Assembly (NCBI GenBank): GCA_017515345.1
Contig: JAFWFZ010000016.1
Span: 1-64,000 of the forward strand
Source of the DNA: Oscillospiraceae bacterium
Lineage (GTDB): Bacteria; Bacillota; Clostridia; Oscillospirales; Oscillospiraceae
Direction of reading: 5' to 3'
Length of the DNA: 64,000 nt
How positions within the stretch are numbered: the stretch's first letter is position 1; every line of letters begins with the position of its first letter. This document shows positions 36,169-44,497 of the stretch, piece by piece. Below the pieces are notes generated by a model. It ran no database searches. It was not told where the DNA came from and saw only the letters and a program-made list of their open reading frames with translations. The position numbers and the translations under genes were made by a program.

Positions 36169-37182
36169 ATGATAAATCGCATCGGGAAGCGCACGGCGGT
36201 GCTCCCGGAGCCGCCCGTGATCACTGCCGCGGCCAGCGCCGTGGGAAAAAAGGAGGGACAGGGGCCCCTGGGGGACTGTTTCGATCTGCGGATCGAGGAC
36301 TCGTTTTTCGGGGAAAAGACCTGGGAGCAGGCGGAGAGCAGGCTCCAGCGGACCGCCATGGAGCTGGCGCTTCAAAAGGCGGGGCTCCGGCCGGAGGAGC
36401 TGGACTGTGTTTTCGCCGGGGATCTGCTCAACCAGTGCATCGGCTCCACCTTCGGCCTCAAGGAGCTGAACGTGCCGTTTTTCGGGGTGTACGGCGCGTG
36501 CAGCACCATGGCGGAGAGCCTGTCCCTGGCGGCCATGACCGTCTCAGGCGGCTTTGCCCGGCGGGCGGCGGCGGTGACCTCCTCCCACTTCTGCAGCGCG
36601 GAGCGCCAGTTCCGCCTGCCATTGGAATACGGCGGCCAGCGCACGCCCACCGCCCAGTGGACAGTCACGGGCGCGGGGGCGGTGATCCTCTCCCAAACGG
36701 GCGCCGGTCCGCGCGTCACCCACGTCACCGCGGGGCGGATCGTGGACCCCGGCATCCGGGATGCGAACAACATGGGCGCGGCCATGGCCCCCGCCGCCTA
36801 CGATACGATATCCGCCCACCTGGAGGACCTGGGCCTGGAGCCCGGCGGCTACGACCGGATCTTCACCGGCGACCTGGGGGCCGTGGGGTCCGATCTGCTC
36901 CGGGACCTGTTTGCCCGGGACGGGACGGACATATCCCCCGTCCACAGGGACTGCGGCGTGATGATGTTCGACCGGAAGCGGCAGGACGTGCACGCCGGCG
37001 GCTCCGGCTGCGGATGCAGCGCTGCGATCCTCTGCGGCCACATCCTGCCGGAGCTTCTGGCAGGCAGACTGCGCAGGGTGCTTTTCTGCGCCACGGGAGC
37101 GCTGCTGTCCACCGTCTCCAGCCAGCAGGGGCAGTCCATCCCCGGCATCTGCTGCGCAGTGGCGATCTCATCGGGGAGGTAA
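36169..37182 (+). CDS. spoVAD: Stage V sporulation protein AD
   Basis: A 337-residue thiolase-fold protein that binds dipicolinic acid in the SpoVA channel loading the spore core. Recognisable are GDLLNQCIGSTFGLKELNVPFFGVYGACSTM, HFCSAERQFRLPLEYGGQRTPTAQWTVTGAGA and ANNMGAAMAPAAYDTI. ATG 36169 is preceded by GGAGGG; spoVAE starts 4 bp after its stop. spoVAC, which normally stands just upstream, is not present: a terminator and an unrelated gene are there. Transcription is expected from a forespore sigma-G promoter, which I could not identify. Confidence 0.96.
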   Translation: MINRIGKRTAVLPEPPVITAAASAVGKKEGQGPLGDCFDLRIEDSFFGEKTWEQAESRLQRTAMELALQKAGLRPEELDCVFAGDLLNQCIGSTFGLKELNVPFFGVYGACSTMAESLSLAAMTVSGGFARRAAAVTSSHFCSAERQFRLPLEYGGQRTPTAQWTVTGAGAVILSQTGAGPRVTHVTAGRIVDPGIRDANNMGAAMAPAAYDTISAHLEDLGLEPGGYDRIFTGDLGAVGSDLLRDLFARDGTDISPVHRDCGVMMFDRKRQDVHAGGSGCGCSAAILCGHILPELLAGRLRRVLFCATGALLSTVSSQQGQSIPGICCAVAISSGR

Positions 37183-37186
37183 AGCC

Positions 37187-37546
37187 ATGCTGATGGAATA
37201 TGTGAAAGCCTTCGTCGTGGGCGGGGCACTGTGCGCTGTGGGACAGATCCTCATCGACAGGACGAACCTGACCCCCGCCCGCATCCTGACGAGCTACGTT
37301 GTGGCGGGCGTGGTGCTGGGAGCGCTGGGCATCTACGGTCCCTTTGCCGACTGGGCCGGCGCAGGGGCGTCCATTCCCCTCACCGGCTTCGGGAACGCGC
37401 TGGCCCAGGGAGTAAAGAAGGCTGTGGCGGAGCGCGGCCTCATCGGCGCGTTTACCGGCGGCTTCACCGCTGCCGCGGGTGGCCTGGCCGCCGCCGTGCT
37501 CTTCGGCCTCATTGCGGCGCTGCTGGCACGGCCCCGGGAAAAATGA
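37187..37546 (+). CDS. spoVAE: Stage V sporulation protein AE
   Basis: A 119-residue integral membrane protein with about four helices (YVKAFVVGGALCAVGQIL; ILTSYVVAGVVLGALGIYGPF; GLIGAFTGGFTAAAGGLAAAVLFGLIAALL), matching SpoVAE (SpoVAEb). The conserved GPFADWAGAGASIPLTGFGNAL loop is intact. It forms part of the dipicolinate channel with SpoVAC and SpoVAD. GGGGAGG precedes the ATG and a terminator follows. Confidence 0.94.
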   Translation: MLMEYVKAFVVGGALCAVGQILIDRTNLTPARILTSYVVAGVVLGALGIYGPFADWAGAGASIPLTGFGNALAQGVKKAVAERGLIGAFTGGFTAAAGGLAAAVLFGLIAALLARPREK

Positions 37547-37578
37547 ACGGCGGCGCGGAAGTCTGTCCGCGCCGCCGT
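37547..37578. terminator. Bidirectional terminator between spoVAE and rsmI
   Basis: Perfect 13-bp GC stem (37547-37559 with 37566-37578), 6-nt loop, with a T-rich tract on both sides; it lies between convergent genes. Confidence 0.85.
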
Positions 37579-37591
37579 TTGTTCTGCTTTT

Positions 37592-38434
37592 TCAGTCTTT
37601 GCTCTGATCCTGTTTCACCGCGGCGTCGTATACCGCGTTCCGGGCAAGCCCCGTTACGGCGGAGGCTTTTTTCACCGCGTCCTTCAGGCTCATGCCCTCC
37701 AGCCGGTACCGCTCCACCAGCTCCGCCGCGTCGGACAGGGAGTACGCTTCCTCCCTCGTCTCCGTCACGCCCTCGACGACCAGCACGAACTCGCCCCGGG
37801 GCGGCTCCGCTTCGTACACGGCTGCCGCCTCCGCAAGGGTGGTGCGCACCGTCTCCTCATGGAGCTTCGTCATCTCCCTGCAGAGCGCGATGCGCCGGTC
37901 GCCCCATACGGCGAGCATGTCTTTCAGGGTCAGGAGCAGCTTATGGGGCGCTTCATAGAACACCATGGTGCGTTTTTCGTCCCGCAGTTCCTCCAGATGC
38001 TCGAAGCGGCTGCGCTTCGCGGTGGAGAGAAAGCCCTCAAAGGTGAAGCGCCCGGTGGGGAGCCCGGAGAGAGCCAGCGCCGTCACCACCGCGCTGGGAC
38101 CGGGAACTGCGGCGATCTCGATCCCCGCTTCGGCGCACTGGGCGACCAGGTCCTCGCCGGGATCGCTGATGGCGGGCATGCCCGCGTCGGTGACCAGGGC
38201 GCAGGTCTCACCCGCCTTGAGCCGTTCCAGGATCTTTTCGCCGCTGGCGGCGCGATTATGCTCAAAGTAGCTGACCATGGGCTTTTTTATGCCCAGGTGA
38301 TTCAGGAGCTTCACGGTGACCCGGGTATCCTCCGCGGCGATGAAATCCGCTTCCGCCAGTATTTCCGCCGCACGGGGGGACAGATCCCCCAGGTTCCCGA
38401 TGGGTGTCCCCACAAGAAAAAGCCGCCCGCTCAT
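37592..38434 (-). CDS. rsmI: 16S rRNA (cytidine-2'-O)-methyltransferase RsmI
   Basis: A 280-residue tetrapyrrole-methylase-fold enzyme that 2'-O-methylates C1402 of 16S rRNA. Family marks are LFLVGTPIGNLGDLSPRA, FIAAEDTRVTVKLLNHLGI, VTDAGMPAISDPGEDLV and VPGPSAVVTALALSGLP. It overlaps the upstream methyltransferase gene by 4 bp, a common pairing in Firmicutes. Confidence 0.96.
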   Translation of the reverse strand: MSGRLFLVGTPIGNLGDLSPRAAEILAEADFIAAEDTRVTVKLLNHLGIKKPMVSYFEHNRAASGEKILERLKAGETCALVTDAGMPAISDPGEDLVAQCAEAGIEIAAVPGPSAVVTALALSGLPTGRFTFEGFLSTAKRSRFEHLEELRDEKRTMVFYEAPHKLLLTLKDMLAVWGDRRIALCREMTKLHEETVRTTLAEAAAVYEAEPPRGEFVLVVEGVTETREEAYSLSDAAELVERYRLEGMSLKDAVKKASAVTGLARNAVYDAAVKQDQSKD

Positions 38435-39153
38435 TGGCCGCTCCTGTGGTAGATCCGCGCGATCTCCGGACTGTCCGCGCCGGTCTCATCCGTCATGATG
38501 AGGGGCGCCATGATCTCCAGCCCCGGCTTACCGCCCCGTCTCGCGTCGATGAGGACGAGGTTGGGCGCGGCGTCTGCCCGGTACTGGACCATGCGCAGCC
38601 GCTTGGGCTCCAGCCCATTTGCCGTCAGGACACAGAACACCTCCGAAAGCCGCTCCGGCCGGTGGACGAGGCAGAACCGTCCTCCCCACCGGGTGAGATA
38701 CGCCGCCGCCCGGCACACGTCGGAGATGGTGCAGCTCCGCTCGTCTCTGGCGATGGCTGCCGCCTCGTTATCGGATGTGTAGCCGCTGCCCTCGGCAAAG
38801 TACGGCGGGTTCGACACTACGAGATCATAGTCCCCTGCGTCGTACAGGTCCCGGTGCTCCCGCAGGTCGCCCGCGGTAATGCGGACCCGGGAAGCCAGGC
38901 CGTTCATCTCCGCGTTGATGGACGCAAGAGTGGCCGCCTGTCGCTGGATCTCCACCCCGTCCACCAGCGTGATGCCGGGATCGCTCCAGGCCAGCAGCAC
39001 CGCCAGGACTCCGGAGCCGCAGCCCAGGTCAAAGACCCGCTTTGCCCCCGTGCCCGAGGCGAAATCAGCTAGCAGCACCGAATCCGTTCCCAGCTTGAAG
39101 GCGCTGCCGCTCCTCATAAACCGCGGCCCTCCCGGCCAAAGCTCGTCAGTCAT
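38431..39153 (-). CDS. tRNA1(Val) (adenine-N6)-methyltransferase-like (TrmN6/YabB)
   Basis: A 240-residue class I AdoMet methyltransferase. The AdoMet loop is FDLGCGSGVLAVLLA and the catalytic motif for adenine N6 methylation is VVSNPPYF. LGTDSVLLADFA near the N-terminus is typical of YabB/TrmN6. ATG 39153 follows GGAGGAGA. It is translationally coupled to rsmI (4-bp overlap). The exact tRNA target is inferred from the family. Confidence 0.9.
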   Translation of the reverse strand: MTDELWPGGPRFMRSGSAFKLGTDSVLLADFASGTGAKRVFDLGCGSGVLAVLLAWSDPGITLVDGVEIQRQAATLASINAEMNGLASRVRITAGDLREHRDLYDAGDYDLVVSNPPYFAEGSGYTSDNEAAAIARDERSCTISDVCRAAAYLTRWGGRFCLVHRPERLSEVFCVLTANGLEPKRLRMVQYRADAAPNLVLIDARRGGKPGLEIMAPLIMTDETGADSPEIARIYHRSGQ

Positions 39154-39190
39154 GTTCTCTCCTCCAAAGGTCATTGATGGATTACGCAAA

Positions 39191-39212
39191 CGGCCCGCCT
39201 TTCGGCGGGCCG
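39191..39212 (-). terminator. Hairpin after the ferredoxin pair
   Basis: 9-bp GC stem (39191-39199 with 39204-39212) with a TTTC loop; only TTT follows on the minus strand, so termination may be weak. Confidence 0.6.
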
Positions 39213-39233
39213 CTGTATTGCGGAAGTGAAAGC

Positions 39234-39404
39234 TTATGCTTCCCGGATCGCTTCTACGGGGCAGGCGCCTTCACAGGCGCCGCAGTCTATGCATTCTGCC
39301 TCGTCGACGACAAAGATGCCGTCCCCTTCTGTGATCGCGTTGATAGGGCACGTCTCGGCACAGGCGCCGCAGGCTACGCAATTTTCACTGATTCTGTGTG
39401 CCAT
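39234..39404 (-). CDS. 2[4Fe-4S] ferredoxin, 56 residues
   Basis: A tiny clostridial-type ferredoxin with two CxxCxxCxxxCP clusters: CVACGACAETCP and CIDCGACEGACP. It carries low-potential electrons for enzymes such as Nfn or oxidoreductases. Its gene starts 3 bp after the stop of a second, similar ferredoxin gene. The sequence begins MAHRISENCVACG, as is typical for the family. Because of its size it is easily missed by gene finders. Confidence 0.95.
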   Translation of the reverse strand: MAHRISENCVACGACAETCPINAITEGDGIFVVDEAECIDCGACEGACPVEAIREA

Positions 39405-39407
39405 ATC

Positions 39408-39581
39408 TTAAGCCTCAGCAATAGCCTCCTGGGGGCACTCGCCGGCGCAGGCGCCGCAGCTGACACAGGATTCCTCGTCGATGACGTAGTGTCCGTCTTC
39501 CTCACTGATGATGCCCTGGGGGCAGGTGTCCGCACAGAGACCGCAGCCAACACATTTTTCCTTGTCGATTCTAAAAGCCAT
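39408..39581 (-). CDS. 2[4Fe-4S] ferredoxin, 57 residues
   Basis: The first of a tandem ferredoxin pair, with clusters CVGCGLCADTCP and CVSCGACAGECP. The N-terminus MAFRIDKEKCVGCG and a GGAGG site fix the start. The two proteins share the same layout but differ at many positions, so this is an old duplication rather than a recent copy. A promoter lies at 39642-39669. Confidence 0.95.
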   Translation of the reverse strand: MAFRIDKEKCVGCGLCADTCPQGIISEEDGHYVIDEESCVSCGACAGECPQEAIAEA

Positions 39582-39889
39582 TTAAGATTACCTCCATCTA
39601 AAAATCGTACATACATTCTTATGTACTTTCCATACAGGCATATTGTAACATCAAAACCTGAAATTGCAACAGTATTTTTCTGGTACTCCCCGCCACAGAC
39701 CATGAGCTGCCGGGCGCCTGTTTTCATAGCAGTTGTTATCCTCCCGCGGGCATGATATGATCGGATATATCTGTATCAGCCGTCTGTCCAAAACAGCGTT
39801 TTCTTTCCGCAGCTGCCGGAAGTTGCGGGATAATTGGTGGAAGCAACCGGAAAAAACGAGTATGATCCGGACAGAAAGGAGGCAGGAAT
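39582..39889. other. Intergenic region between ferredoxin pair and HTH gene
   Basis: About 308 bp. It contains the ferredoxin promoter (39642-39669) and a GTACAT/ATGTAC inverted repeat in its leader (about 39608-39627). I see no gene or strong plus-strand promoter in the remainder. Confidence 0.6.
39642..39669 (-). promoter_or_regulatory. Promoter of ferredoxin pair
   Basis: Minus strand TTGCAA (39669-39664), 16 bp, TACAAT (39647-39642), about 60 bp before the first ferredoxin gene. Confidence 0.65.
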
Positions 39890-40252
39890 ATGGATTCTCA
39901 CGCTATTACAACAGGCCTGTTCGTTATCCTATCCGTCATCCCCCTGAGTCTTCTTGTTTACGTGGTGATCCTCATCATCCGCATCCTGCGGAGATACATC
40001 AAAAGCGCCCCCGCGCGGGAGGAAAAGCAGACGGTGCGCCGCTCTTTGGCGGAGGCGCTGCGGGAAAACCGCACCCGGAGCAAAATGACCCGGGAATTCG
40101 TCGCGGAGGCGCTGGGCGTCAGCCGCCAGGCCGTCTCCAAGTGGGAGACCGGCGCGGCCGATCCCTCCACCTCGAACCTCATCGCCCTGGCAAGGCTATA
40201 CGGCGTCTCCGCCGAGGAGCTCCTGCGCGAGGCGGGACAGGCGGAGGAGTAA
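39890..40252 (+). CDS. Membrane-anchored XRE-family HTH protein
   Basis: A 120-residue protein: an N-terminal transmembrane helix (about 9-33; LFVILSVIPLSLLVYVVILIIRIL), a basic linker, then an XRE helix-turn-helix domain (about 52-112; MTREFVAEALGVSRQAVSKWETGAADPST). The DNA-binding domain should face the cytoplasm. Such membrane-tethered regulators are unusual; the target is unknown. GAAAGGAGG precedes the ATG and a strong terminator follows, so the gene is monocistronic. Confidence 0.88.
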   Translation: MDSHAITTGLFVILSVIPLSLLVYVVILIIRILRRYIKSAPAREEKQTVRRSLAEALRENRTRSKMTREFVAEALGVSRQAVSKWETGAADPSTSNLIALARLYGVSAEELLREAGQAEE

Positions 40253-40283
40253 TCCAGCGGTCGTCTCCCGCCGAAAAGAACGC

Positions 40284-40317
40284 AAAAAGCCTCCGGCAGA
40301 AAGCCGGAGGCTTTTTT
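40284..40317. terminator. Bidirectional terminator between HTH gene and rpmA
   Basis: A 14-bp stem (40284-40297 with 40303-40316), 5-nt loop, T-run on both strands, between convergent genes. Confidence 0.93.
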
Positions 40318-40328
40318 GAACTCATACC

Positions 40329-40589
40329 TTACTGGGCGATCTCGTAGACGGAGACCTTCTTGCGGTCCTTGCCCAGGCGCTCGAAACGGACGGTGCCGTC
40401 CTTCAGAGCGAACAGGGTGTCGTCGCTGCCGATGCCCACGTTGGTGCCGGGATGGATCTTCGTGCCGCGCTGACGGACGAGGATGTTGCCGGCGAGAACG
40501 AACTGGCCGTCCGCCCGCTTCGGGCCGAGGCGCTTACTTTTGCTGTCGCGTCCGTTCTTGGTGGAGCCCATTCCCTTTTTATGTGCCAT
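40329..40589 (-). CDS. rpmA: 50S ribosomal protein L27, short N-terminus
   Basis: An 86-residue L27 ([46 protein letters not shown]). It reaches the peptidyl-transferase centre with its N-terminus. Most Firmicutes L27 carry an extra N-terminal stretch removed by protease Prp; here that stretch is absent and no prp gene lies between rplU and rpmA, only 37 bp. A terminator follows. Confidence 0.97.
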   Translation of the reverse strand: MAHKKGMGSTKNGRDSKSKRLGPKRADGQFVLAGNILVRQRGTKIHPGTNVGIGSDDTLFALKDGTVRFERLGKDRKKVSVYEIAQ

Positions 40590-40626
40590 AGTGCTTACAC
40601 CTCCATTTTCAAGGTTACGGTCCGGC

Positions 40627-40938
40627 TCAGGCAGTGATGCTCTCGATCTGGACCTTCGTATAGGGCTGTCTGTGACCCGTCTTCCTGCGGTACCCCTTCT
40701 TGGGACGCATCTTGTAGACGTAGATCTTCTTGCCCTTTCCGTTCTTCACGACCTTGCCGGTCACGGCTGCGCCGGCCACGGTGGGAGCGCCGAAGGTGGC
40801 GTTCTCGCCGTCCACGATGGCGAGGACCTTGTCAAAGGTCACGGTCTCATCAGCCTCGGCGCCCAGCTTCTCCACGAAGATAACGTCGCCCTCGCTGACG
40901 CGGTACTGCTTACCGCCTGTTTCGATGATAGCTGTCAT
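40627..40938 (-). CDS. rplU: 50S ribosomal protein L21
   Basis: A 103-residue L21 ([46 protein letters not shown]). ATG 40938 lies behind GAGAGGTGA. It is first in the rplU-rpmA operon with its own promoter at 41026-41054 and a leader of about 80 nt. Confidence 0.97.
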   Translation of the reverse strand: MTAIIETGGKQYRVSEGDVIFVEKLGAEADETVTFDKVLAIVDGENATFGAPTVAGAAVTGKVVKNGKGKKIYVYKMRPKKGYRRKTGHRQPYTKVQIESITA

Positions 40939-41025
40939 TTCTGTTTTCACCTCTCGTTTGTCAGAGTCTCGCTGTCGGGGGCGGAAGCGTGCTTCACTTG
41001 ATGGCCCATTCAAAGCGGCTTAAGC

Positions 41026-41054
41026 AGTTTAACACCTGCTTTTGCAAATGTCAA
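41026..41054 (-). promoter_or_regulatory. rplU-rpmA promoter
   Basis: Minus strand TTGACA (41054-41049), 17 bp, TAAACT (41031-41026). Confidence 0.8.
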
Positions 41055-41061
41055 CAGTTTT

Positions 41062-41760
41062 TTAAAAGAGCACGCCCCAGAGCGCCGTAAGGAAGAACAC
41101 CAGCACCATGCCCGGCAGGATGTTCAGCACCTTGAAGTCCTTGATCTTCGCAACGCGCAGGGCAGTGGCGGCGTTGATGATGCCGCTGATGCCGGAGAAG
41201 TTCTTCACCATATCGTCGCTGAGGAGCGGCATGACCGCCCGTGCGCAGAAGAACAGGGCAAAGAAGATGATCGCCTGGGGCACGCAGATCACGGCGGAGA
41301 ATTTGCCCAGCGTTGTGGCAAACACCAGCACTGTGAAGAAGTCCAGCACGGCTTTGGCGATGAGGATAGAGCTGTCGCCCGTCATGCCCTGGTTCAGTGC
41401 GCCGAAGATGCCGGTGCCGCTGAGGCAGCAGATAACGAGCAGGGACAGGAACATGGACATATATTCGTCCGACGGGGCAGTGGACTTGAGCATGAACTGA
41501 TTGAGCTTCGAGAACGCGCCGCGGAGCCTGTCCTCCAGATAGACCAGCTCGCCGATCACGGTGCCCAGGATCAGGGACAGCACCACCACGCCGATGGATG
41601 CGCTCTTGGCGATCAGCGTGATACCGATGCCCAGAAGGGACATGGAGCTGATAAGGGTCACGCAGCCCTTCACGCGCTCCGGGATCTTCTCTCCCGCGGC
41701 GCCTCCCACAATGCCGCCCAAGAGGACGCCCAATACGTTTGCAATGATACCTACCGGCAT
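41062..41760 (-). CDS. DUF554 membrane protein
   Basis: A 232-residue protein with about seven hydrophobic helices, matching the DUF554 (YdfK/YqgA) pattern: IANVLGVLLGGIVGGAAG at the N-terminus, GTVIGELVYLEDRL, FLSLLVICCLSGTGIFGALNQGMTGD and SGISGIINAATALRVAKI. Function is unknown; a transport role is often assumed. GGGAG precedes the ATG. No terminator separates it from the rplU promoter. Confidence 0.88.
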   Translation of the reverse strand: MPVGIIANVLGVLLGGIVGGAAGEKIPERVKGCVTLISSMSLLGIGITLIAKSASIGVVVLSLILGTVIGELVYLEDRLRGAFSKLNQFMLKSTAPSDEYMSMFLSLLVICCLSGTGIFGALNQGMTGDSSILIAKAVLDFFTVLVFATTLGKFSAVICVPQAIIFFALFFCARAVMPLLSDDMVKNFSGISGIINAATALRVAKIKDFKVLNILPGMVLVFFLTALWGVLF

Positions 41761-41868
41761 TCTTCACCACTCCCAGTGCCGCGAAACGCGGCGATTTTCA
41801 AGTATTATAACACAATGCGGAAAAAGTGTACAGGTGAAAAAGCAGTTTTTCCCCGCCCCGGTCCAGCC

Positions 41869-43044
41869 TCACACCATCACGGGACTGCGGCGCCACTCGC
41901 CGCCGCCGCTGCGGTGCCCGCCCGTCATGAACAGCGCATAGAAATCCGCAGCGGACGCGGTGAGCGCAAAGATCCGCTCTCCGCCGCCGGTGAGCCGCTT
42001 TGCCGACGCGGGCTTTGTGATGACGGGCAGCGGGGATGCCTCACTGATCCGCCGAAGGAGCGCCCGGCCGCGTTCGTCGGCAGCCAGCACCCGCACATAG
42101 GATACCGGGATCTCCATATCCGCCGCCCTGATCCCCAGCGCCGCGCACATGAGCATTCTTCGTATCCTTGTTCGCGCATAGCGCTTCGTCTTCACGGCAG
42201 CTGTCACCGCCTCCAGATCCGGCTCCGACACCGCCCTTTTTATCCGGTTGGACAGTCCTTCGGCGTCGAAGGGGATATCCTCCAGCGCGCCGGGCATCCG
42301 AAGCCGGGCCATGATGGCCGTATCGTCCGGGAACACGGGGCCGAGCCCCGCGGACGCAGCCCTTCTGTACACCTCGGCGGCGCCGGCCGGCATGCTCTCC
42401 CAGACCTCTCCGCCCTCCCGGAGCGCTTTGCGCAGAGCGGTGGAGGAGAGCCCCTCGTCCTCGCCGTGTCCGCCGCCGCGCCGCTCCACCGCCAGGGGGA
42501 TGAGAGCTGCCTTATCCTGTCTGATCGCCTTCAGGTATTCCACCGCCAGGATGTCGTTGGGGCTTTTCAGGAGCCGGGCCGCGTCGCCGCCCATGCGCTC
42601 CGCCGCGGCCCGTTCCCTGGCCGCAGCATAGGAGACGCCGGCGCGGAGATGCGCGATAAGGCCCCGCTCCGTCTCCGGAGACAGGAGACAGTCCGCCGCT
42701 CTCTGCAGCAGCTGTGTATCGCCGCACTCGCTGCCGAATACCAGGTGCGAGCATACCCCCAGCGATTCCAGCAGCCTGACGCCCCCGGCGGCAAATCCCT
42801 CCGCCGAGCTTAGCGACACGTTCAGGGGCAGCTCGATGACCAGCGAAGCCCCGGCTCTCACCGCAGCCTCCGCCCGCACCTGCTTGGGAAACACGGCCGG
42901 CTCGCCCCGCTGGACGAAATCGCCGCTCATGGCGCACACCACGCCGCCGGGGCATTGCTGCGCCGCCTCCCCGATCACATGCGCATGCCCCAGATGCATG
43001 GGGTCGAATTCGCAGATGATGCCTGCGGCATCCCGTGCAGACAT
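41869..43044 (-). CDS. tmcAL: tRNA(Met) cytidine acetate ligase-like protein (TmcAL/YlbM)
   Basis: A 391-residue nucleotidyltransferase-fold protein. The N-terminal GIICEFDPMHLGHAHVI holds the HxGH adenylation motif and VVCAMSGDFVQRGEPAVF and the GLSSTALRKAL segment are TmcAL-typical. TmcAL uses ATP and acetate to acetylate the wobble cytidine of elongator tRNA-Met. It is divergent from acetate kinase, a neighbourhood often seen in clostridia. The family position normally filled by Asn in ICEYNPFHNGH is Asp here (CEFDPMHLGH). Confidence 0.92.
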   Translation of the reverse strand: MSARDAAGIICEFDPMHLGHAHVIGEAAQQCPGGVVCAMSGDFVQRGEPAVFPKQVRAEAAVRAGASLVIELPLNVSLSSAEGFAAGGVRLLESLGVCSHLVFGSECGDTQLLQRAADCLLSPETERGLIAHLRAGVSYAAARERAAAERMGGDAARLLKSPNDILAVEYLKAIRQDKAALIPLAVERRGGGHGEDEGLSSTALRKALREGGEVWESMPAGAAEVYRRAASAGLGPVFPDDTAIMARLRMPGALEDIPFDAEGLSNRIKRAVSEPDLEAVTAAVKTKRYARTRIRRMLMCAALGIRAADMEIPVSYVRVLAADERGRALLRRISEASPLPVITKPASAKRLTGGGERIFALTASAADFYALFMTGGHRSGGGEWRRSPVMV

Positions 43045-43124
43045 TGGATCACCTCCCCCTGTATGATATCCCGCACAGCCGAACAGGACGCAAAAAAGAC
43101 GTGCATAGAAAAAACAAAAAACAG

Positions 43125-43153
43125 TTGTCTTTTTGTGAACAAAGTATTAAAAT
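43125..43153 (+). promoter_or_regulatory. ackA promoter
   Basis: TTGTCT (43125-43130), 17 bp, TAAAAT (43148-43153), 55 bp before the ackA start. Confidence 0.72.
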
Positions 43154-43208
43154 AAGGATATTGTACATCGTACATCATTCAGAATGAAGAAGCAAGGGGT
43201 TAGAGAAT

Positions 43209-44417
43209 ATGAATGTATTAGTCATCAACGCAGGGAGCTCTTCTCTCAAGTATCAGCTCTTCAACATGGACAATGAAACGATCCTGGCCAAGGGCCTGTG
43301 CGAGCGTATCGGCATGGAGAACATGGTCGGCCACATCAAGCACACTCCCCTCTCCACCGGGAAGGAGCCCTTTGTGGCAGACATCGATCTGCCCTCCCAC
43401 GCGGAGGCGATCGCCGCCGTCATCGAGAAGCTCACGGACAGCGAATACGGTGTGATCGGCTCTCTCAGCGAGATCGGCGCGGTGGGACACCGCGTCCTCC
43501 ACGGCGGCCAGAAGTTCACCGCCAGCGTGCTGGTGGACGAGCAGGTGAAAAAGGCTATTGAGGACTGCATTCCCCTCGGCCCGCTTCACAATCCCGCCAA
43601 CCTGATGGGTATCAACGCCTGCGAGAAGGTCATGCCCGGCGTGCCTCAGGTCGCCGTGTTCGACACCGCCTTCCATCAGACCATGCCAAAGAGCTCTTAT
43701 CTCTACGCGGTTCCTTATAAGTATTATGAGGAATATTCCGTCCGCCGCTACGGCTTCCACGGCACCTCCCACCGCTACGTCTCTGCCCGTACCATCGAGG
43801 CTCTGGGCGTCCCTGCGGAGGGCACGAAGGTCATCACCTGCCACCTGGGCAACGGCTCCTCCATCGCCGCCGTGAAGGACGGCAAATGCTTCGACACCTC
43901 CATGGGCCTGACGCCGCTTGAGGGTCTGCCCATGGGCACCCGCTGCGGCAGCATCGACCCCGCGGTGGTGGAGTTCATCGCCAATACCGAGGGGATCTCC
44001 ACCAGCGAAACGCTGACCATGCTCAACAAGAAGTCCGGTGTGCTGGCCGTCTCCGGCGTCTCCTCCGACTTCCGCGACATCAACGCCGCCGCCGACAACG
44101 GGAATGAGCGCGCGCAGCTCGCCCTTGACATGTTTGAGTACGGCATCCTGAAGTACATCGGCGCTTACACCGCCGCCATGGGCGGAGTGGACGCCATCAC
44201 CTTTACCGCCGGCGTGGGCGAGAACGACCCCGACATGCGCAAGCGCATCATGGAAAAGCTGGCCTATATGGGCGTTACCGTCGACGAGGAGGCCAACAGG
44301 CAGCGCGGCAAATTCGCCCTCATCTCCGGGCCCGACTCCAAAATCAAGGTCTTTGTCATCCCCACGGATGAAGAGCTCGTCATCGCCCGCGATACGCTGG
44401 AGATCGCCTCGAAATAA
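43209..44417 (+). CDS. ackA: Acetate kinase
   Basis: A 402-residue acetate kinase making ATP and acetate from acetyl phosphate. Signatures are MNVLVINAGSSSLKYQL, RRYGFHGTSHRYVS, HLGNGSSIAAVKDGK, SMGLTPLEGLPMGTRCG and FTAGVGENDP. AAGGGG precedes the ATG. No phosphotransacetylase gene is adjacent. A 10-bp hairpin follows the stop codon before the next gene. Confidence 0.98.
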   Translation: MNVLVINAGSSSLKYQLFNMDNETILAKGLCERIGMENMVGHIKHTPLSTGKEPFVADIDLPSHAEAIAAVIEKLTDSEYGVIGSLSEIGAVGHRVLHGGQKFTASVLVDEQVKKAIEDCIPLGPLHNPANLMGINACEKVMPGVPQVAVFDTAFHQTMPKSSYLYAVPYKYYEEYSVRRYGFHGTSHRYVSARTIEALGVPAEGTKVITCHLGNGSSIAAVKDGKCFDTSMGLTPLEGLPMGTRCGSIDPAVVEFIANTEGISTSETLTMLNKKSGVLAVSGVSSDFRDINAAADNGNERAQLALDMFEYGILKYIGAYTAAMGGVDAITFTAGVGENDPDMRKRIMEKLAYMGVTVDEEANRQRGKFALISGPDSKIKVFVIPTDEELVIARDTLEIASK

Positions 44418-44450
44418 ACAGAGACAGGAAAAGCAACCGCTATCCCGATC

Positions 44451-44479
44451 ACCGGCGGCCATTGGAACAGGCCGCCGGT
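44451..44479 (+). promoter_or_regulatory. Stable mRNA hairpin between ackA and the SPT-like gene
   Basis: A perfect 10-bp GC-rich inverted repeat (44451-44460 with 44470-44479) with a 9-nt loop ends about 6 bp before the next ribosome site (AGGAGG). It lacks a T-run, so it is more likely an mRNA stability or processing element than a terminator. Confidence 0.5.
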
Positions 44480-44497
44480 GCCAACAGGAGGTACATT

